Below, in pieces: positions 8,827 through 16,583 of a DNA stretch of 64,000 bases (positions are counted from its first letter, which is position 1; each line of letters begins with the position of its first letter). The translations under genes and the position numbers were made by a program. Below the pieces are notes generated by a model. That model was not told the DNA's origin. It worked only from the letters and a program-made list of their open reading frames with translations, and made no database searches. Origin of the DNA: Acidobacterium sp. GTDB taxonomy: Bacteria; Acidobacteriota; Vicinamibacteria; Vicinamibacterales; UBA2999. The stretch lies in NCBI GenBank assembly GCA_002737365.1, contig NSIL01000001.1, positions 124,001 through 188,000 of the forward strand, in the 5' to 3' direction.

Positions 8827-9824
8827 CACGGCTTGGGCCTGAGCGCCCGCGACAGGATATCCGAGGCCGCGGTATGGGGGTCGACTTCGCGGGCCGCGAT
8901 GCGCGCGACCAAGGCGTCGAACTCACCAGCGCCGAGCAGCTCGTGCTCGACCAGCTCCATGAAGCGATGCGTCAGCAGGTCGCGCAGACGGAACTCGTTG
9001 CGGGCTTTCAAGCGGCGAGCCTGATTGGTTCGGCTGAAGCCGGACGCCACAGGCTGCGGCTCGCCTGCCGAAACCTGCTCGGAGTGGGCGCGAAACTGTT
9101 GGATGGTTGCCCACAACTCAGCCACGCCGCGTCCAGTCGTGGCCTCGGTCTTCACGATCGGCGGACGCCACTCGCCGGCGCCATACGCCTGCAAGGCCAA
9201 GTTCGACTCAATCGACGTCACCGCGCGGTCGGCACCGTCGCGGTCGCACTTGTTGACCACGAAAATGTCGGCGATCTCCATGATCCCCGCTTTCAACGCC
9301 TGCACATCATCACCGGTGCCGGGGACCAGCACGACAATCGAAATGTCGGCCGTCCGAACGATATCCACTTCGTCCTGGCCAACCCCGACGGTCTCGATCA
9401 TCACCAGCGACTTGCCGGCGGCGTCGAGCACGAGGGCGGCATCGCTCGTGGCGCGCGCCAGGCCACCCATGTGACCACGGGTCGCCATGCTACGGATGAA
9501 CACCTGCTGGTCGTGGGCATGCGCCTGCATGCGCAGCCGGTCGCCAAGAATGGCGCCACCGGTAAACGGGCTGGTCGGGTCGACACAGATCACGCCCACC
9601 GTTTCGCCGCTCTCACGAGTGGCGGCGGTCAGCCGGTCCACGAGCGTGCTCTTGCCCGCGCCAGGCGGCCCGGTGACGCCAACCAGGCAGGTGTGTCCGG
9701 TGTGTGGAAACAGATCACGCACGAGACCGGCGGCGCTGGCCGCCTCGTCTTCGATCAGCGAAATGGCGCGGGCCATGGCGCGAACGTCGCCAGCCCGGAC
9801 GCGCTCGGCAAGGGTGAGAGACAT
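8826..9824 (-). CDS. meaB: MeaB-type GTPase chaperone of B12 acyl-CoA mutase
   Basis: 332 residues of the ArgK/MeaB G3E family: Walker A GPPGAGKST, switch region DPTSPFTGGAILGDR, IETVGVGQDEVD (Walker B) and NKCD for guanine binding. These GTPases load and protect the adenosylcobalamin cofactor of methylmalonyl- or isobutyryl-CoA mutase. The ATG at 9824 is 2 bases after the acyl-CoA dehydrogenase stop; an upstream in-frame extension has no family similarity. About 15 residues (EPQPVASGFSRTNQAR) between the G domain and the C-terminal dimerisation arm are encoded by an inserted palindromic repeat. The mutase subunits lie about 30 kb away (39.2-41.3 kb). Confidence 0.94.
   Translation of the reverse strand: MSLTLAERVRAGDVRAMARAISLIEDEAASAAGLVRDLFPHTGHTCLVGVTGPPGAGKSTLVDRLTAATRESGETVGVICVDPTSPFTGGAILGDRLRMQAHAHDQQVFIRSMATRGHMGGLARATSDAALVLDAAGKSLVMIETVGVGQDEVDIVRTADISIVVLVPGTGDDVQALKAGIMEIADIFVVNKCDRDGADRAVTSIESNLALQAYGAGEWRPPIVKTEATTGRGVAELWATIQQFRAHSEQVSAGEPQPVASGFSRTNQARRLKARNEFRLRDLLTHRFMELVEHELLGAGEFDALVARIAAREVDPHTAASDILSRALRPKP
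9027..9048. repeat. REP-like palindrome inside meaB
   Basis: An imperfect palindrome around the core CGGCTGAAGCCG, read in frame as VASGFSRT on the coding strand and VRLKPDATG on the other strand. It lies in the linker before the C-terminal helices and lengthens that linker compared with what I know of MeaB. I remember both peptides as translated copies of a common acidobacterial dispersed repeat; this is unverified here. Confidence 0.55.
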
Positions 9825-9826
9825 CG

Positions 9827-10969
9827 TTAGGCAGCCAGCAACTGGCGCGCGATCACCAGGCGCTGTACTTCGCTCGTGCCTTCGCCAATCGTCAGCAGCT
9901 TGACGTCGCGATAGAACTTCTCCGCCGGATAATCCTTCACAAAGCCGTAGCCGCCGTGCAGCTGCACGCAGTCTTCCGACGCACGCACGGCAATCTCGCT
10001 GGCGTAGAGCTTGGCCATGGCCGACTCCAGGGTCATGCGCCGGCCCTGGTCTTTCAGCCACGCCGCGCGATAGGTAAGCAGCCGCGCCGCCTCGACGCGC
10101 GACGCATGTTCGGACAAACGTTCCTGGATCGACGGGAACGAACTGATGGCCCGGCCGAACTGCTTCCGTTGTGCGGTGTAGTGGACACTGGCCTCGTGCG
10201 CGCCTTGCGCCAGGCCGACTGCCAGCGCGGCAATGCCAATGCGGCCGGCGTCGAGCACTTTCAGCGTCTGGACAAAGCCCTGATTCAGTTCGCCGATCAG
10301 CTGCGAGCCGGACACGCGGCAGTTCTGGAAGATCACTTCGGCCGTCTCGCTCGCGCGCATGCCGAGCTTGTCTTCCTTCTTCCCGGCCTGAAGGCCCGGT
10401 GTCCCACGCGTCACGATGAACGCCGAAATGCCTTTCGGTCCCTTGGTCCGGTCGGTCACCGCCATCACGACGATGGTGTCGGCTGAGGTGCCGTGGGTGA
10501 TGAACGCCTTGGAACCGTTCAGCACGAAGTCGTGACCATCAGCGACGGCGTTTGTCCTCATCGCCGCCGCATCACTGCCCGAGCCCGGTTCGGTCAGACC
10601 CCAGGCCGCGAGCGCCTCGCCCCTGGCCAGCGGCACCAGGTAGGTCTGCTGCTGTGCCTCGTTGCCGAACATGGCGATGTGCGCCGCGCCGAGCCCGTTG
10701 TGGGCGGCTACCGACAACGACACACTCGGATCGACGCGCGCGAGTTCCTCGATGCAAATGCAGTAGTCCACAGCGCTCATACCGGCGCCGCCAAGGGCTT
10801 CGGGAAACTGGATGCCCATCAGGCCGAGCTCGGCGAGCTTGGGCAGCAGCTCTTTCGGGAAGTGCTGCGCGTTGTCCCACTCCATGATGTGGGGACGCAT
10901 CTCGGATTCAGCAAACTCGCGGACCGACTTGCGGAGCAACTCCTGCTCGTCGCTCAGGCGAAAATCCAT
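9827..10969 (-). CDS. Acyl-CoA dehydrogenase (short/branched-chain type)
   Basis: 380 residues with the full acyl-CoA dehydrogenase fold: N-terminal helices (FRLSDEQELLRKSVREFAE), the FAD-binding LTEPGSGSDAAAMRT, the middle beta domain (GKKEDKLGMRASETAEVIF) and the C-terminal QLHGGYGFVKDYPAEKFYRD followed by IGEGTSEVQ, whose Glu is the usual catalytic base. It oxidises an acyl-CoA to enoyl-CoA and passes electrons to ETF. The ATG at 10969 is preferred to a GTG two codons upstream. It heads the meaB / epimerase run, so its substrate is likely in branched-chain amino acid or propionate metabolism. Confidence 0.92.
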   Translation of the reverse strand: MDFRLSDEQELLRKSVREFAESEMRPHIMEWDNAQHFPKELLPKLAELGLMGIQFPEALGGAGMSAVDYCICIEELARVDPSVSLSVAAHNGLGAAHIAMFGNEAQQQTYLVPLARGEALAAWGLTEPGSGSDAAAMRTNAVADGHDFVLNGSKAFITHGTSADTIVVMAVTDRTKGPKGISAFIVTRGTPGLQAGKKEDKLGMRASETAEVIFQNCRVSGSQLIGELNQGFVQTLKVLDAGRIGIAALAVGLAQGAHEASVHYTAQRKQFGRAISSFPSIQERLSEHASRVEAARLLTYRAAWLKDQGRRMTLESAMAKLYASEIAVRASEDCVQLHGGYGFVKDYPAEKFYRDVKLLTIGEGTSEVQRLVIARQLLAA

Positions 10970-10987
10970 GATCACGATTATATCTCC

Positions 10988-11017
10988 CGGGATCCGGATC
11001 CCGGGTCCCGGATCCCG
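10988..11017. repeat. BamHI-site-rich palindrome between genes
   Basis: Arms CGGGATCCGG (10988-10997) and CCGGATCCCG (11008-11017) are perfectly complementary around a 10-base loop. It starts right after the stop of the minus-strand gene at 11018-11638 and lies 18 bases before the acyl-CoA dehydrogenase start, so it may end transcription of the former or belong to a dispersed REP family. Confidence 0.55.
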
Positions 11018-11638
11018 TCAGTAGTAAACCACCACCCGGAAGTTCCCCGAGTTATCGGTCAGTACGTCGTCATTGACCCCCAGTTGAAGCCGGCCGCTGT
11101 TGCGGATGCGGACGGGGCCCGTGTCGTCGCCAATGAAGAACATGTCGTTGCCAATCCGGCCAATCAAGGCAGCGGCATTGCGGTTGCCCATGGGGCGGTT
11201 CGGGTTCGACGGCGAGTTACGCTCCCCGGCCGGCCCATCGCGACGGTCCTTGCCCCAGCGGACCTGGCCGGTGGCTTCGAAATAGACCGATTGCCCCGCG
11301 CGCACATCGAGGCCCGTGTCGTTCCAGTCGACGTCGCCCGAGACGATGACCTGCTTCTCGCGCATGCCCGAGGGGCGGCCGTTGCCGTTCGCGAAATCGC
11401 TGCTGCTGTTGTTGCGATAGTCTTCGATCTCGATGCGCGCGACTTCGCCACGGTCGAAGCGCAAGGTACGCGAACCGCCAAAACTGCGGCGTTCCTCGAA
11501 CTCAATGGTGCCGTTTCTGACGGCAACCAGCTCGCCCTGGACGCGCGATCCGTTGCGCAAGATGAGCGTGTCAGCCTGCAGGCTGACGGGCAGGACCACG
11601 ATGAGGGCCACGCGAGCGAGCCAGCGTTGGGAAACCAT
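11018..11638 (-). CDS. Exported protein with LecA/PA-IL-like beta domain
   Basis: 206 residues. A signal peptide (MVSQRWLARVALIVVLPVSLQA) is followed by a short LRNGSRVQGELVAVRNGTIEFE module as in many acidobacterial exported proteins, then a C-terminal region, ALIGRIGNDMFFIG... LGVNDD...DNSGNFRV, resembling the galactophilic lectin PA-IL (LecA) fold. A strong GGAGG site lies 9 bases before the ATG. Sugar binding is only suggested by the fold; calcium-ligand residues cannot be judged with certainty. It stands alone on its strand, ending in a palindrome. Confidence 0.72.
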   Translation of the reverse strand: MVSQRWLARVALIVVLPVSLQADTLILRNGSRVQGELVAVRNGTIEFEERRSFGGSRTLRFDRGEVARIEIEDYRNNSSSDFANGNGRPSGMREKQVIVSGDVDWNDTGLDVRAGQSVYFEATGQVRWGKDRRDGPAGERNSPSNPNRPMGNRNAAALIGRIGNDMFFIGDDTGPVRIRNSGRLQLGVNDDVLTDNSGNFRVVVYY

Positions 11639-11804
11639 CTGTAACCTCCTCCGGACAGTCGTGCTCGATTAACCCGGACCACTGCGAAAATCGTGCCCGC
11701 CTTCGCCAAGGCTATGGCGGGACAAGCCCAAACGTCAGTACGTTCACGGACGAACCGGTTGTGGTCTTGCGCCAGGAACGTGGGATCATAGCACCGGAGG
11801 CGGC

Positions 11805-12308
11805 ATGTCACTTGGTTCGCATATTCGCAGGTTCGCGCGCATTTTCGCTGTCAGTCTCGGGCTCGTGGCCATGACAGCGCAACCGGCGCGGGCCGACATC
11901 ACGGCGTTTCTCGGCCTGTCCCCAACCCCGGAACGACACTCGGTCAAGGGCTTCAGCGGCGGGCTGTCGCTAGTCGTGGTGGGCTTCGAATTCGAATATA
12001 GCCACCTCGGTGAAGATACGCCTCAGTTCCTGCCGGGTCTGAAGACCTACTCGGGGAATGTGCTGGTCCAGACACCGGTTGAACTCAAGGGGACACAGTT
12101 CTACGCCACCGCGGGGGCCGGAGCCTACCAGGAGTATCTGGGACCTCGAGACCAAACCCACGCCACCCTCAACTTTGGCGGCGGCATCAAGGTGCGGATC
12201 CTTGGCCCGGTCCGACTGAGGCTGGACTACCGCGTATTCCAGCTGAAGGGCGAACCCCTGCATCCGACCTACCAGCGGTTTTTTGCCGGCGCGAACTTCG
12301 CTTTCTAG
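11805..12308 (+). CDS. Small outer-membrane beta-barrel protein
   Basis: 167 residues: signal peptide (RRFARIFAVSLGLVAMTAQPARA) then alternating hydrophobic strands (GLSLVVVGFEFEYSHL, QFYATAGAGAYQEYL, ATLNFGGGIKVRILGPVRLRLDYRVF) and a C-terminal Phe (FFAGANFAF), the usual sorting signal for outer membrane barrels. This is the OmpX/OmpA-barrel-like class of eight strands; no enzymatic motif is present. Its stop codon forms the first bases of a long perfect inverted repeat. Function unknown. Confidence 0.78.
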   Translation: MSLGSHIRRFARIFAVSLGLVAMTAQPARADITAFLGLSPTPERHSVKGFSGGLSLVVVGFEFEYSHLGEDTPQFLPGLKTYSGNVLVQTPVELKGTQFYATAGAGAYQEYLGPRDQTHATLNFGGGIKVRILGPVRLRLDYRVFQLKGEPLHPTYQRFFAGANFAF

Positions 12309-12355
12309 GTCACGCCAAGCTGCGTGACCTCGGTCACGCAGCTTGGCGTGACCTA
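12306..12355. terminator. Perfect 24-bp inverted repeat joining two convergent stop codons
   Basis: Positions 12306-12329 and 12332-12355 are exact reverse complements with a 2-base loop. The outermost triplet of each arm is the TAG stop of the gene on that side (12306-12308 plus strand, 12353-12355 minus strand). It would fold into a very stable hairpin in either transcript and probably acts as a bidirectional terminator; there is no T-tract. Confidence 0.75.
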
Positions 12356-12901
12356 GCGGCCGGGCTTCTTGGTGTCGGGCTTGGCCGTCTCGGGCGGCTT
12401 CGGCTCGGGCGGCAGAATCGGGGCGACGGCCATGTTGGCCAGCTCGGTCAGGTCAAGTTTTGAGGGCGGGCTGGCGAACGCGTCCTGGTATCTGGTGAGC
12501 AAATCCGGCGCGAGCTCCTTCACCAGGGCGTCCACCAGCAGCGACGGCCGGTAGTCAAAGCCCGGCACGGCCGGCAACATCATGTGGACATACAAGGCAT
12601 TGCCCTTGGCGTCGGTTGCCGACGCCTTGAAGACACGCCAATTCCGGGTCGCCGCCTTCCGCGTGGCATCCGTGTCGTTCGCCAAGGCGCCCTGCAGTAC
12701 CTGCATCGCCAACTCGTAGTCGGCCACGCCCAAGGGCTTGATGGCGACCAGAATCAGGCCCGCATCGGTGGTAAAGGCGGAATTGGCTGGATCAGGGGAC
12801 GGCGGCGCCAGCACGGGTGGCACGGCGGCCTGGGGCGTCGGCACGGCCTGAACGGCCAGCACGAGGAGAAGCGTCAGCGCAACGGTCACAGCAGACAGCA
12901 T
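12353..12901 (-). CDS. Exported hypothetical protein, paralogue of its upstream neighbour
   Basis: 182 residues with a signal peptide (MLSAVTVALTLLLVLAVQA), a proline-rich stretch, a globular part (GLILVAIKPLGVADYELAMQ to LTRYQDAFA) and a proline/lysine tail (PPEPKPPETAKPDTKKPGR). It aligns along its core with the gene at 12966-13409: both have an IL.AIK.. strand, a helix with ..VLQ/KYKEAL, W/F-K-A/S followed by GNALY or GNAMY, and a final YQDAF or YKDSFA. The tail is absent from the paralogue. I recognise no characterised family; context suggests a periplasmic function. Confidence 0.7.
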   Translation of the reverse strand: MLSAVTVALTLLLVLAVQAVPTPQAAVPPVLAPPSPDPANSAFTTDAGLILVAIKPLGVADYELAMQVLQGALANDTDATRKAATRNWRVFKASATDAKGNALYVHMMLPAVPGFDYRPSLLVDALVKELAPDLLTRYQDAFASPPSKLDLTELANMAVAPILPPEPKPPETAKPDTKKPGR

Positions 12902-12965
12902 ACCGCGCGACGTCGAAACGGTGGCCTGCCCTGGAGCGCAACAGCCCCAGGGCAGCCAGCGAGCG

Positions 12966-13409
12966 TTAGGGGACCTTGTTCAGCGAGATGATCTGGCGGC
13001 CGGCGAAGCTGTCCTTGTACTTCGCATAGACCTCCTGCACCTCGACCGGGAAGACCTCGGTCACGACGCGGGTGATGTCGTATTCCTCACCTTTGATGAC
13101 CGGATCGACCGAGATGATGTACATCGCGTTGCCCTGCACGGCCGTCGGCGACTTGAAGAACTTCATGCCGGCGAGCTGCTCCTTGCGCTTGGGATTGTCG
13201 CTTTTCGCCAGCGCTTCCTTGTATTTCGCGATGACGCTTTCAAAGTCAGCCGTCTTGTCGCCCTTGATCAAGATGGTCACCATGGCCGCATCACCGTCGA
13301 GCGCCATCACCGGCTTGGCCGGCTCCTGAGCCGCCGCCACGCCTGCCACTGCCAGCGTGAATACCGCCAGCCCAACTCCCGACACCAAAACCTGCAATCC
13401 TCGAAGCAT
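12966..13409 (-). CDS. Exported hypothetical protein
   Basis: 147 residues: signal peptide to VAAAQ, then a compact alpha/beta domain (AAMVTILIKGDKTADFESVIAKYKEALAKS, GNAMYIISVDP, VQEVYAKYKDSFAG). A strong GAAGGAGG site lies 7 bases before the ATG. It is the upstream member of a tandem pair with 12353-12901, which shares the domain but has a longer proline-rich N-terminus and tail. The fold resembles small ligand- or stress-related alpha/beta domains, but no family can be named safely. The 64-base gap between the pair suggests joint transcription. Confidence 0.75.
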   Translation of the reverse strand: MLRGLQVLVSGVGLAVFTLAVAGVAAAQEPAKPVMALDGDAAMVTILIKGDKTADFESVIAKYKEALAKSDNPKRKEQLAGMKFFKSPTAVQGNAMYIISVDPVIKGEEYDITRVVTEVFPVEVQEVYAKYKDSFAGRQIISLNKVP

Positions 13410-13442
13410 TAACCAGCCTCCTTCAAACGAAACCTCGATACT

Positions 13443-14588
13443 CTACCGTACTGTGCGCCCAATAAACACCGACATCACTTCGTTGGCCAGAAGCATGCCA
13501 GCCCTTGTGAGCGCCAGGCGCCGGCCCGGCTCATGGACCAGCAGCCCCGCTTGAGCGAACGGACGTAAGTCTTGCCCGTATCGTGCCCAAATATCAATGT
13601 CATGTCGCTGGCGCATCGCAAACAGGTCCAGGCCATCGACCAGCCGCAGGCCCATGAACAGGGCTTCTTCCAGGCGTTCCTGCGGACCGAGCGACCGCAA
13701 ATCGAGCCTGACGTCGGCCCCCGCGGCGATGCGATCGACATACTCGACGGTCGAATTCAGGGTGCGCCACCGTTCGCGGCCATAGGTGGAGTGCGCGCCG
13801 CAGCCAAAGCCGATCCACTCCCCTTCTTGCCAGTACTTCAGATTGTGTCGGGCCCGGCGCGCCGCCGGCCGAGCGACGTTCGAGATTTCATACTGCTGGT
13901 AGCCGGCTCGATCGAGGCGGCCGAGCCCTTCCAGGTACATCTCCGCCGCGTCATCGTCGGGCGCCACCGACCAGCCGGCGCGGGCCATCTCGTCCTTCAA
14001 CGGCGCGTTCGGGTAAATCTCCAGCAGGTAGAGCGACGCATGGTCGGGGGCGACCTCAATGAGGGCCTCGACCGAGGCCAGCCAGTCCGCCTTGCTCTGT
14101 CCCGGCAGCCACATCATGAGGTCGAGGCTCAGGTTGTTGAAGCCGGCAGCCCGCGCCCGCGCCACAGCGAGACGGGCGGTCGCGGACGAATGCAGGCGGC
14201 CGAGCCGTCTCAACTCGGCGTCGTGAAACGACTGCACGCCGAAGCTGAGCCGATTGATGCCGGCCTCGCGAAATCCCTGGAGGGCTTCGACTGACGCGGA
14301 CTCTGGATTAGCTTCAAGCGTGATCTCGGTGTCGCCAGCCAGCGCGAAGCTTTCGCGGCACGCCGCGAGGATCCGGCCCACTTCGCCGGGTTCGAGCAGC
14401 GACGGCGTGCCGCCGCCGAAGAAAATCGTGTCGGCGGCCACCGCGGGCAGCGCCTGCCGGCGGATGTCGGCGACGAGCGCGTCGACATAGCGGCGCCGTA
14501 GCCCTTCGTCATGCAGGCCGCGGTTAAAGTTGCAGTAGTTGCAGATCGCCGCGCAGAACGGGATGTGGAGGTAAATCCCGATTGGCAC
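13443..14588 (-). CDS. hemW: HemW-like radical SAM protein (haem chaperone)
   Basis: 381 residues. The N-terminus IYLHIPFCAAICNYCNF contains the CxxxCxxC cluster motif with the extra Cys/Phe pattern of the HemN/HemW family, followed by FFGGGTPSLL, EANPES and INRLSFGVQSF. HemW inserts haem into respiratory proteins and lacks oxidase activity, unlike HemN; the length near 380 fits HemW. The GTG start follows the stop of the DnaC-like gene without a gap (TAAGTG). A GIGCGAHS-type block (GFGCGAHSTYG) is present. It is the last gene of the heat-shock run. Confidence 0.9.
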   Translation of the reverse strand: MPIGIYLHIPFCAAICNYCNFNRGLHDEGLRRRYVDALVADIRRQALPAVAADTIFFGGGTPSLLEPGEVGRILAACRESFALAGDTEITLEANPESASVEALQGFREAGINRLSFGVQSFHDAELRRLGRLHSSATARLAVARARAAGFNNLSLDLMMWLPGQSKADWLASVEALIEVAPDHASLYLLEIYPNAPLKDEMARAGWSVAPDDDAAEMYLEGLGRLDRAGYQQYEISNVARPAARRARHNLKYWQEGEWIGFGCGAHSTYGRERWRTLNSTVEYVDRIAAGADVRLDLRSLGPQERLEEALFMGLRLVDGLDLFAMRQRHDIDIWARYGQDLRPFAQAGLLVHEPGRRLALTRAGMLLANEVMSVFIGRTVR

Positions 14589-15440
14589 TTACTTGCTACC
14601 GGCTTTACCGCCCGACCACTTCAGTTCGAATTGCGTGCCCGAATCCTTCAGCCGCGCGCGCGCCATGCCACCGGACTTGCCTGGCAGCGGGCCCTTCTTA
14701 GTGATGCGATCGGGTGGCTCTGGCAAGTGGCCCGACTTGGCCCCGGCCGTCACGCGTTCCACGTCGCGGACATCGGTGCCCTGCACTTCCACCCATTCGC
14801 ACATCTCCAGCAAACGCGATCGCGACCGCACCCCCAATTGCACCATGAACGAGTTCATGTCCGTGTTGTCGATTGGATCGCGCAAGTTGCTGGTGACGAT
14901 GGTGGCGCGGCGGGCGTTGTAGCGCGTGTTGATCACCAGGCCCAGCGTTTCCTGCACCCACTCGGAGGTCTTCTCGACGCCTAGGTCATCGAGCACCAGG
15001 ACGTCGGCTTCGAGCACGGGTCGCAGGACTTCCATTTCGGTCTCGTCGACCGATCGGTTGTAGGTCTCGCGGACCAGGCGCAGCAGTTCGGTGGTCTGGA
15101 AGAAGAACCCGCGCGCGCCCTTGTCGCGAATCACGGTGCGCAGCAGGCCAACGGCCAGGTGGGTCTTGCCGACCCCGGTCGGGCCGTAGAACACCAGGCC
15201 CTTTTGTTCCGCGGGAAACGCCTCAACAAACTTCTTGGCCAGCCGCAACGCATCGCGCTGCGAGTCGGTATCGGGGCGATAGTTGCCCAGGTCCGCCCTG
15301 GCGAACTTGGCCGGGATTCGCGATTCGGCCAGGTAGCGTTCTTTCACCACGTCGCGCCAACAGTCGCACCGAGTCAGGCGTTCGACGCCGTTGACTGCCA
15401 CGCTCTTCCAGCGTGATCCGTTGCAAATGGGGCACTCCAT
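14589..15440 (-). CDS. DnaC/DnaI-like AAA+ ATPase (helicase-loader family)
   Basis: 283 residues. An N-terminal zinc-finger-like CPIC...CDC module is followed by an AAA+ core: Walker A YGPTGVGKTH, Walker B ADVLVLDDLG, sensor region TIVTSNLRDP and an arginine-finger stretch RSRSRLLEMCEWVEV. The C-terminal 60 residues are basic and probably disordered. Members of this family load the replicative helicase; IstB transposition helpers have the same core, but no IstA-like gene is present. It follows the sigma-like gene by 21 bases and abuts hemW. Confidence 0.85.
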   Translation of the reverse strand: MECPICNGSRWKSVAVNGVERLTRCDCWRDVVKERYLAESRIPAKFARADLGNYRPDTDSQRDALRLAKKFVEAFPAEQKGLVFYGPTGVGKTHLAVGLLRTVIRDKGARGFFFQTTELLRLVRETYNRSVDETEMEVLRPVLEADVLVLDDLGVEKTSEWVQETLGLVINTRYNARRATIVTSNLRDPIDNTDMNSFMVQLGVRSRSRLLEMCEWVEVQGTDVRDVERVTAGAKSGHLPEPPDRITKKGPLPGKSGGMARARLKDSGTQFELKWSGGKAGSK

Positions 15441-15461
15441 GACCGGCGCTAACTGCTGCGG

Positions 15462-16103
15462 CTAGTTGAGATAGCTGCGCAGCACACTGTGCTGGCGGAG
15501 CCCGTGCAGGGCACCGGCCTCTAACTTGAGGGGTCCCTTGTTCGCCTTGCGGGCCTTGCGCTGCTTGCGGCCTTGGTTCTGGAGGTGCAGTTCCAGGTCT
15601 TCGACATCGCTCGTCGCCGGTTCCCGCCGGTCACCACCGGTCGCGGCGGAGTGGGCGTATTCGAGCGCGACGCGAATCGCTTCCACCTGTCGTCCGGTCA
15701 CCGCGGCGGCCATCAGCCCTTGCGAGCTCACCTCTGCTGTCCGTGACGCCTCGGCCAGCAAGTGCATCATCGCCTGGCGAATCCACCACAAGGCCGACGC
15801 CTGAAAGGTGTCTGACTGCGCCGGGTCAAAACGGCGAGCGGCCTCGATTAAACCGAGATTGCCTTCGTGAATCAGGTCGAGCAGCGGCACGCCGAGGCGT
15901 CGAAAGCGTTCGGCATACTGCACGACGACGCGCAGGTTCGACTGCACCAGCCGGCCGACCGCGTCTTCGTCGCCATGCTGCCGGATTTGCCGGCCGAGTT
16001 GCTGCTCATCATCCGGCGTGAGCGACGGGAAGGTGGAAATTTCTCGGAGGTATGCGTGCAGGGTTTCCGATTCGGACGCCAGCGATTCGAACTTCCTGAC
16101 CAC
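15462..16103 (-). CDS. Sigma-70-like protein with region 1.2 and region 2 only
   Basis: 213 residues. Residues 15-50 match region 1.2 (LHAYLREISTFPSLTPDDEQ) and 50-120 match region 2 (LVQSNLRVVVQYAERFRRLG, LLDLIHEGNLGLIEAARRFDP, ALWWIRQAMM), which binds core polymerase and the -10 element. Regions 3 and 4 are missing; after about residue 130 the sequence becomes unrelated and ends in a basic QGRKQRKARKANKGPLKLEAG tail. The reading frame is intact, so this is a reduced protein rather than an obvious pseudogene. It starts with GTG 39 bases after hspR in the heat-shock run. It could recognise extended -10 promoters or compete for core polymerase. Confidence 0.8.
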   Translation of the reverse strand: MVRKFESLASESETLHAYLREISTFPSLTPDDEQQLGRQIRQHGDEDAVGRLVQSNLRVVVQYAERFRRLGVPLLDLIHEGNLGLIEAARRFDPAQSDTFQASALWWIRQAMMHLLAEASRTAEVSSQGLMAAAVTGRQVEAIRVALEYAHSAATGGDRREPATSDVEDLELHLQNQGRKQRKARKANKGPLKLEAGALHGLRQHSVLRSYLN

Positions 16104-16142
16104 GGGCGAATCTTATCACCGTCCCATCGAACGGAAACTAAT

Positions 16143-16583
16143 TTAGCAGGGCTCGCGATTTTTTTTCGTGGTGCCAGCCTTGCTCACGGTCGCATCCGGG
16201 TGCACGGCGCGCACCAACTCTGTCGGCGATGCCTTGACGAGCGCGGTGCCCAGCCGCTGTTCCCAATCGTCGATGCCGCGCGCCAATTCGCGCTTCACGT
16301 ATTCCATGAACTCGTTCACTTCGCCTTGCATTTGCTCCATCTTGCCGCGCATATTCAAGATGATTTCCACGCCGGCCAGGTTGACCCCCAAATCTCGGGT
16401 AAGTGCCAAAATTGTTTCCAGCCGTTCCAGGTCGTCCTCCGAATAGAGGCGCGTGTTGCCTTCGGTGCGTGAAGGCTTGAGCAATCCTTCCCGTTCGTAC
16501 AGTCGCAGTGTCTGTGGGTGGATGTTGTAGCGCTGGGCGACCACGCTAATCATGAAATACGCCTTGCCCGGTCGCTTGGTCAT
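16143..16583 (-). CDS. hspR: MerR-type heat-shock repressor HspR
   Basis: 146 residues with an N-terminal winged helix-turn-helix of the MerR class (YFMISVVAQRYNIHPQTLRLYEREGLLKPSRT, NTRLYSEDDLERLETI) and a following coiled coil. The HPQTLR.YER.GLL.P.RT signature and the position right after dnaJ identify HspR, which represses dnaK operons in actinobacteria and others and uses DnaK as co-repressor. The start overlaps the dnaJ stop by 4 bases. I looked for its HAIR operator (CTTGAGT-N7-ACTCAAG) upstream of dnaK and did not find a good match. Confidence 0.88.
   Translation of the reverse strand: MTKRPGKAYFMISVVAQRYNIHPQTLRLYEREGLLKPSRTEGNTRLYSEDDLERLETILALTRDLGVNLAGVEIILNMRGKMEQMQGEVNEFMEYVKRELARGIDDWEQRLGTALVKASPTELVRAVHPDATVSKAGTTKKNREPC

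Noticed and set aside
14589-15440. IstB-type transposition protein
   Set aside because: The AAA+ core is shared, but there is no IstA partner or terminal repeat, and the N-terminal zinc module fits helicase loaders.
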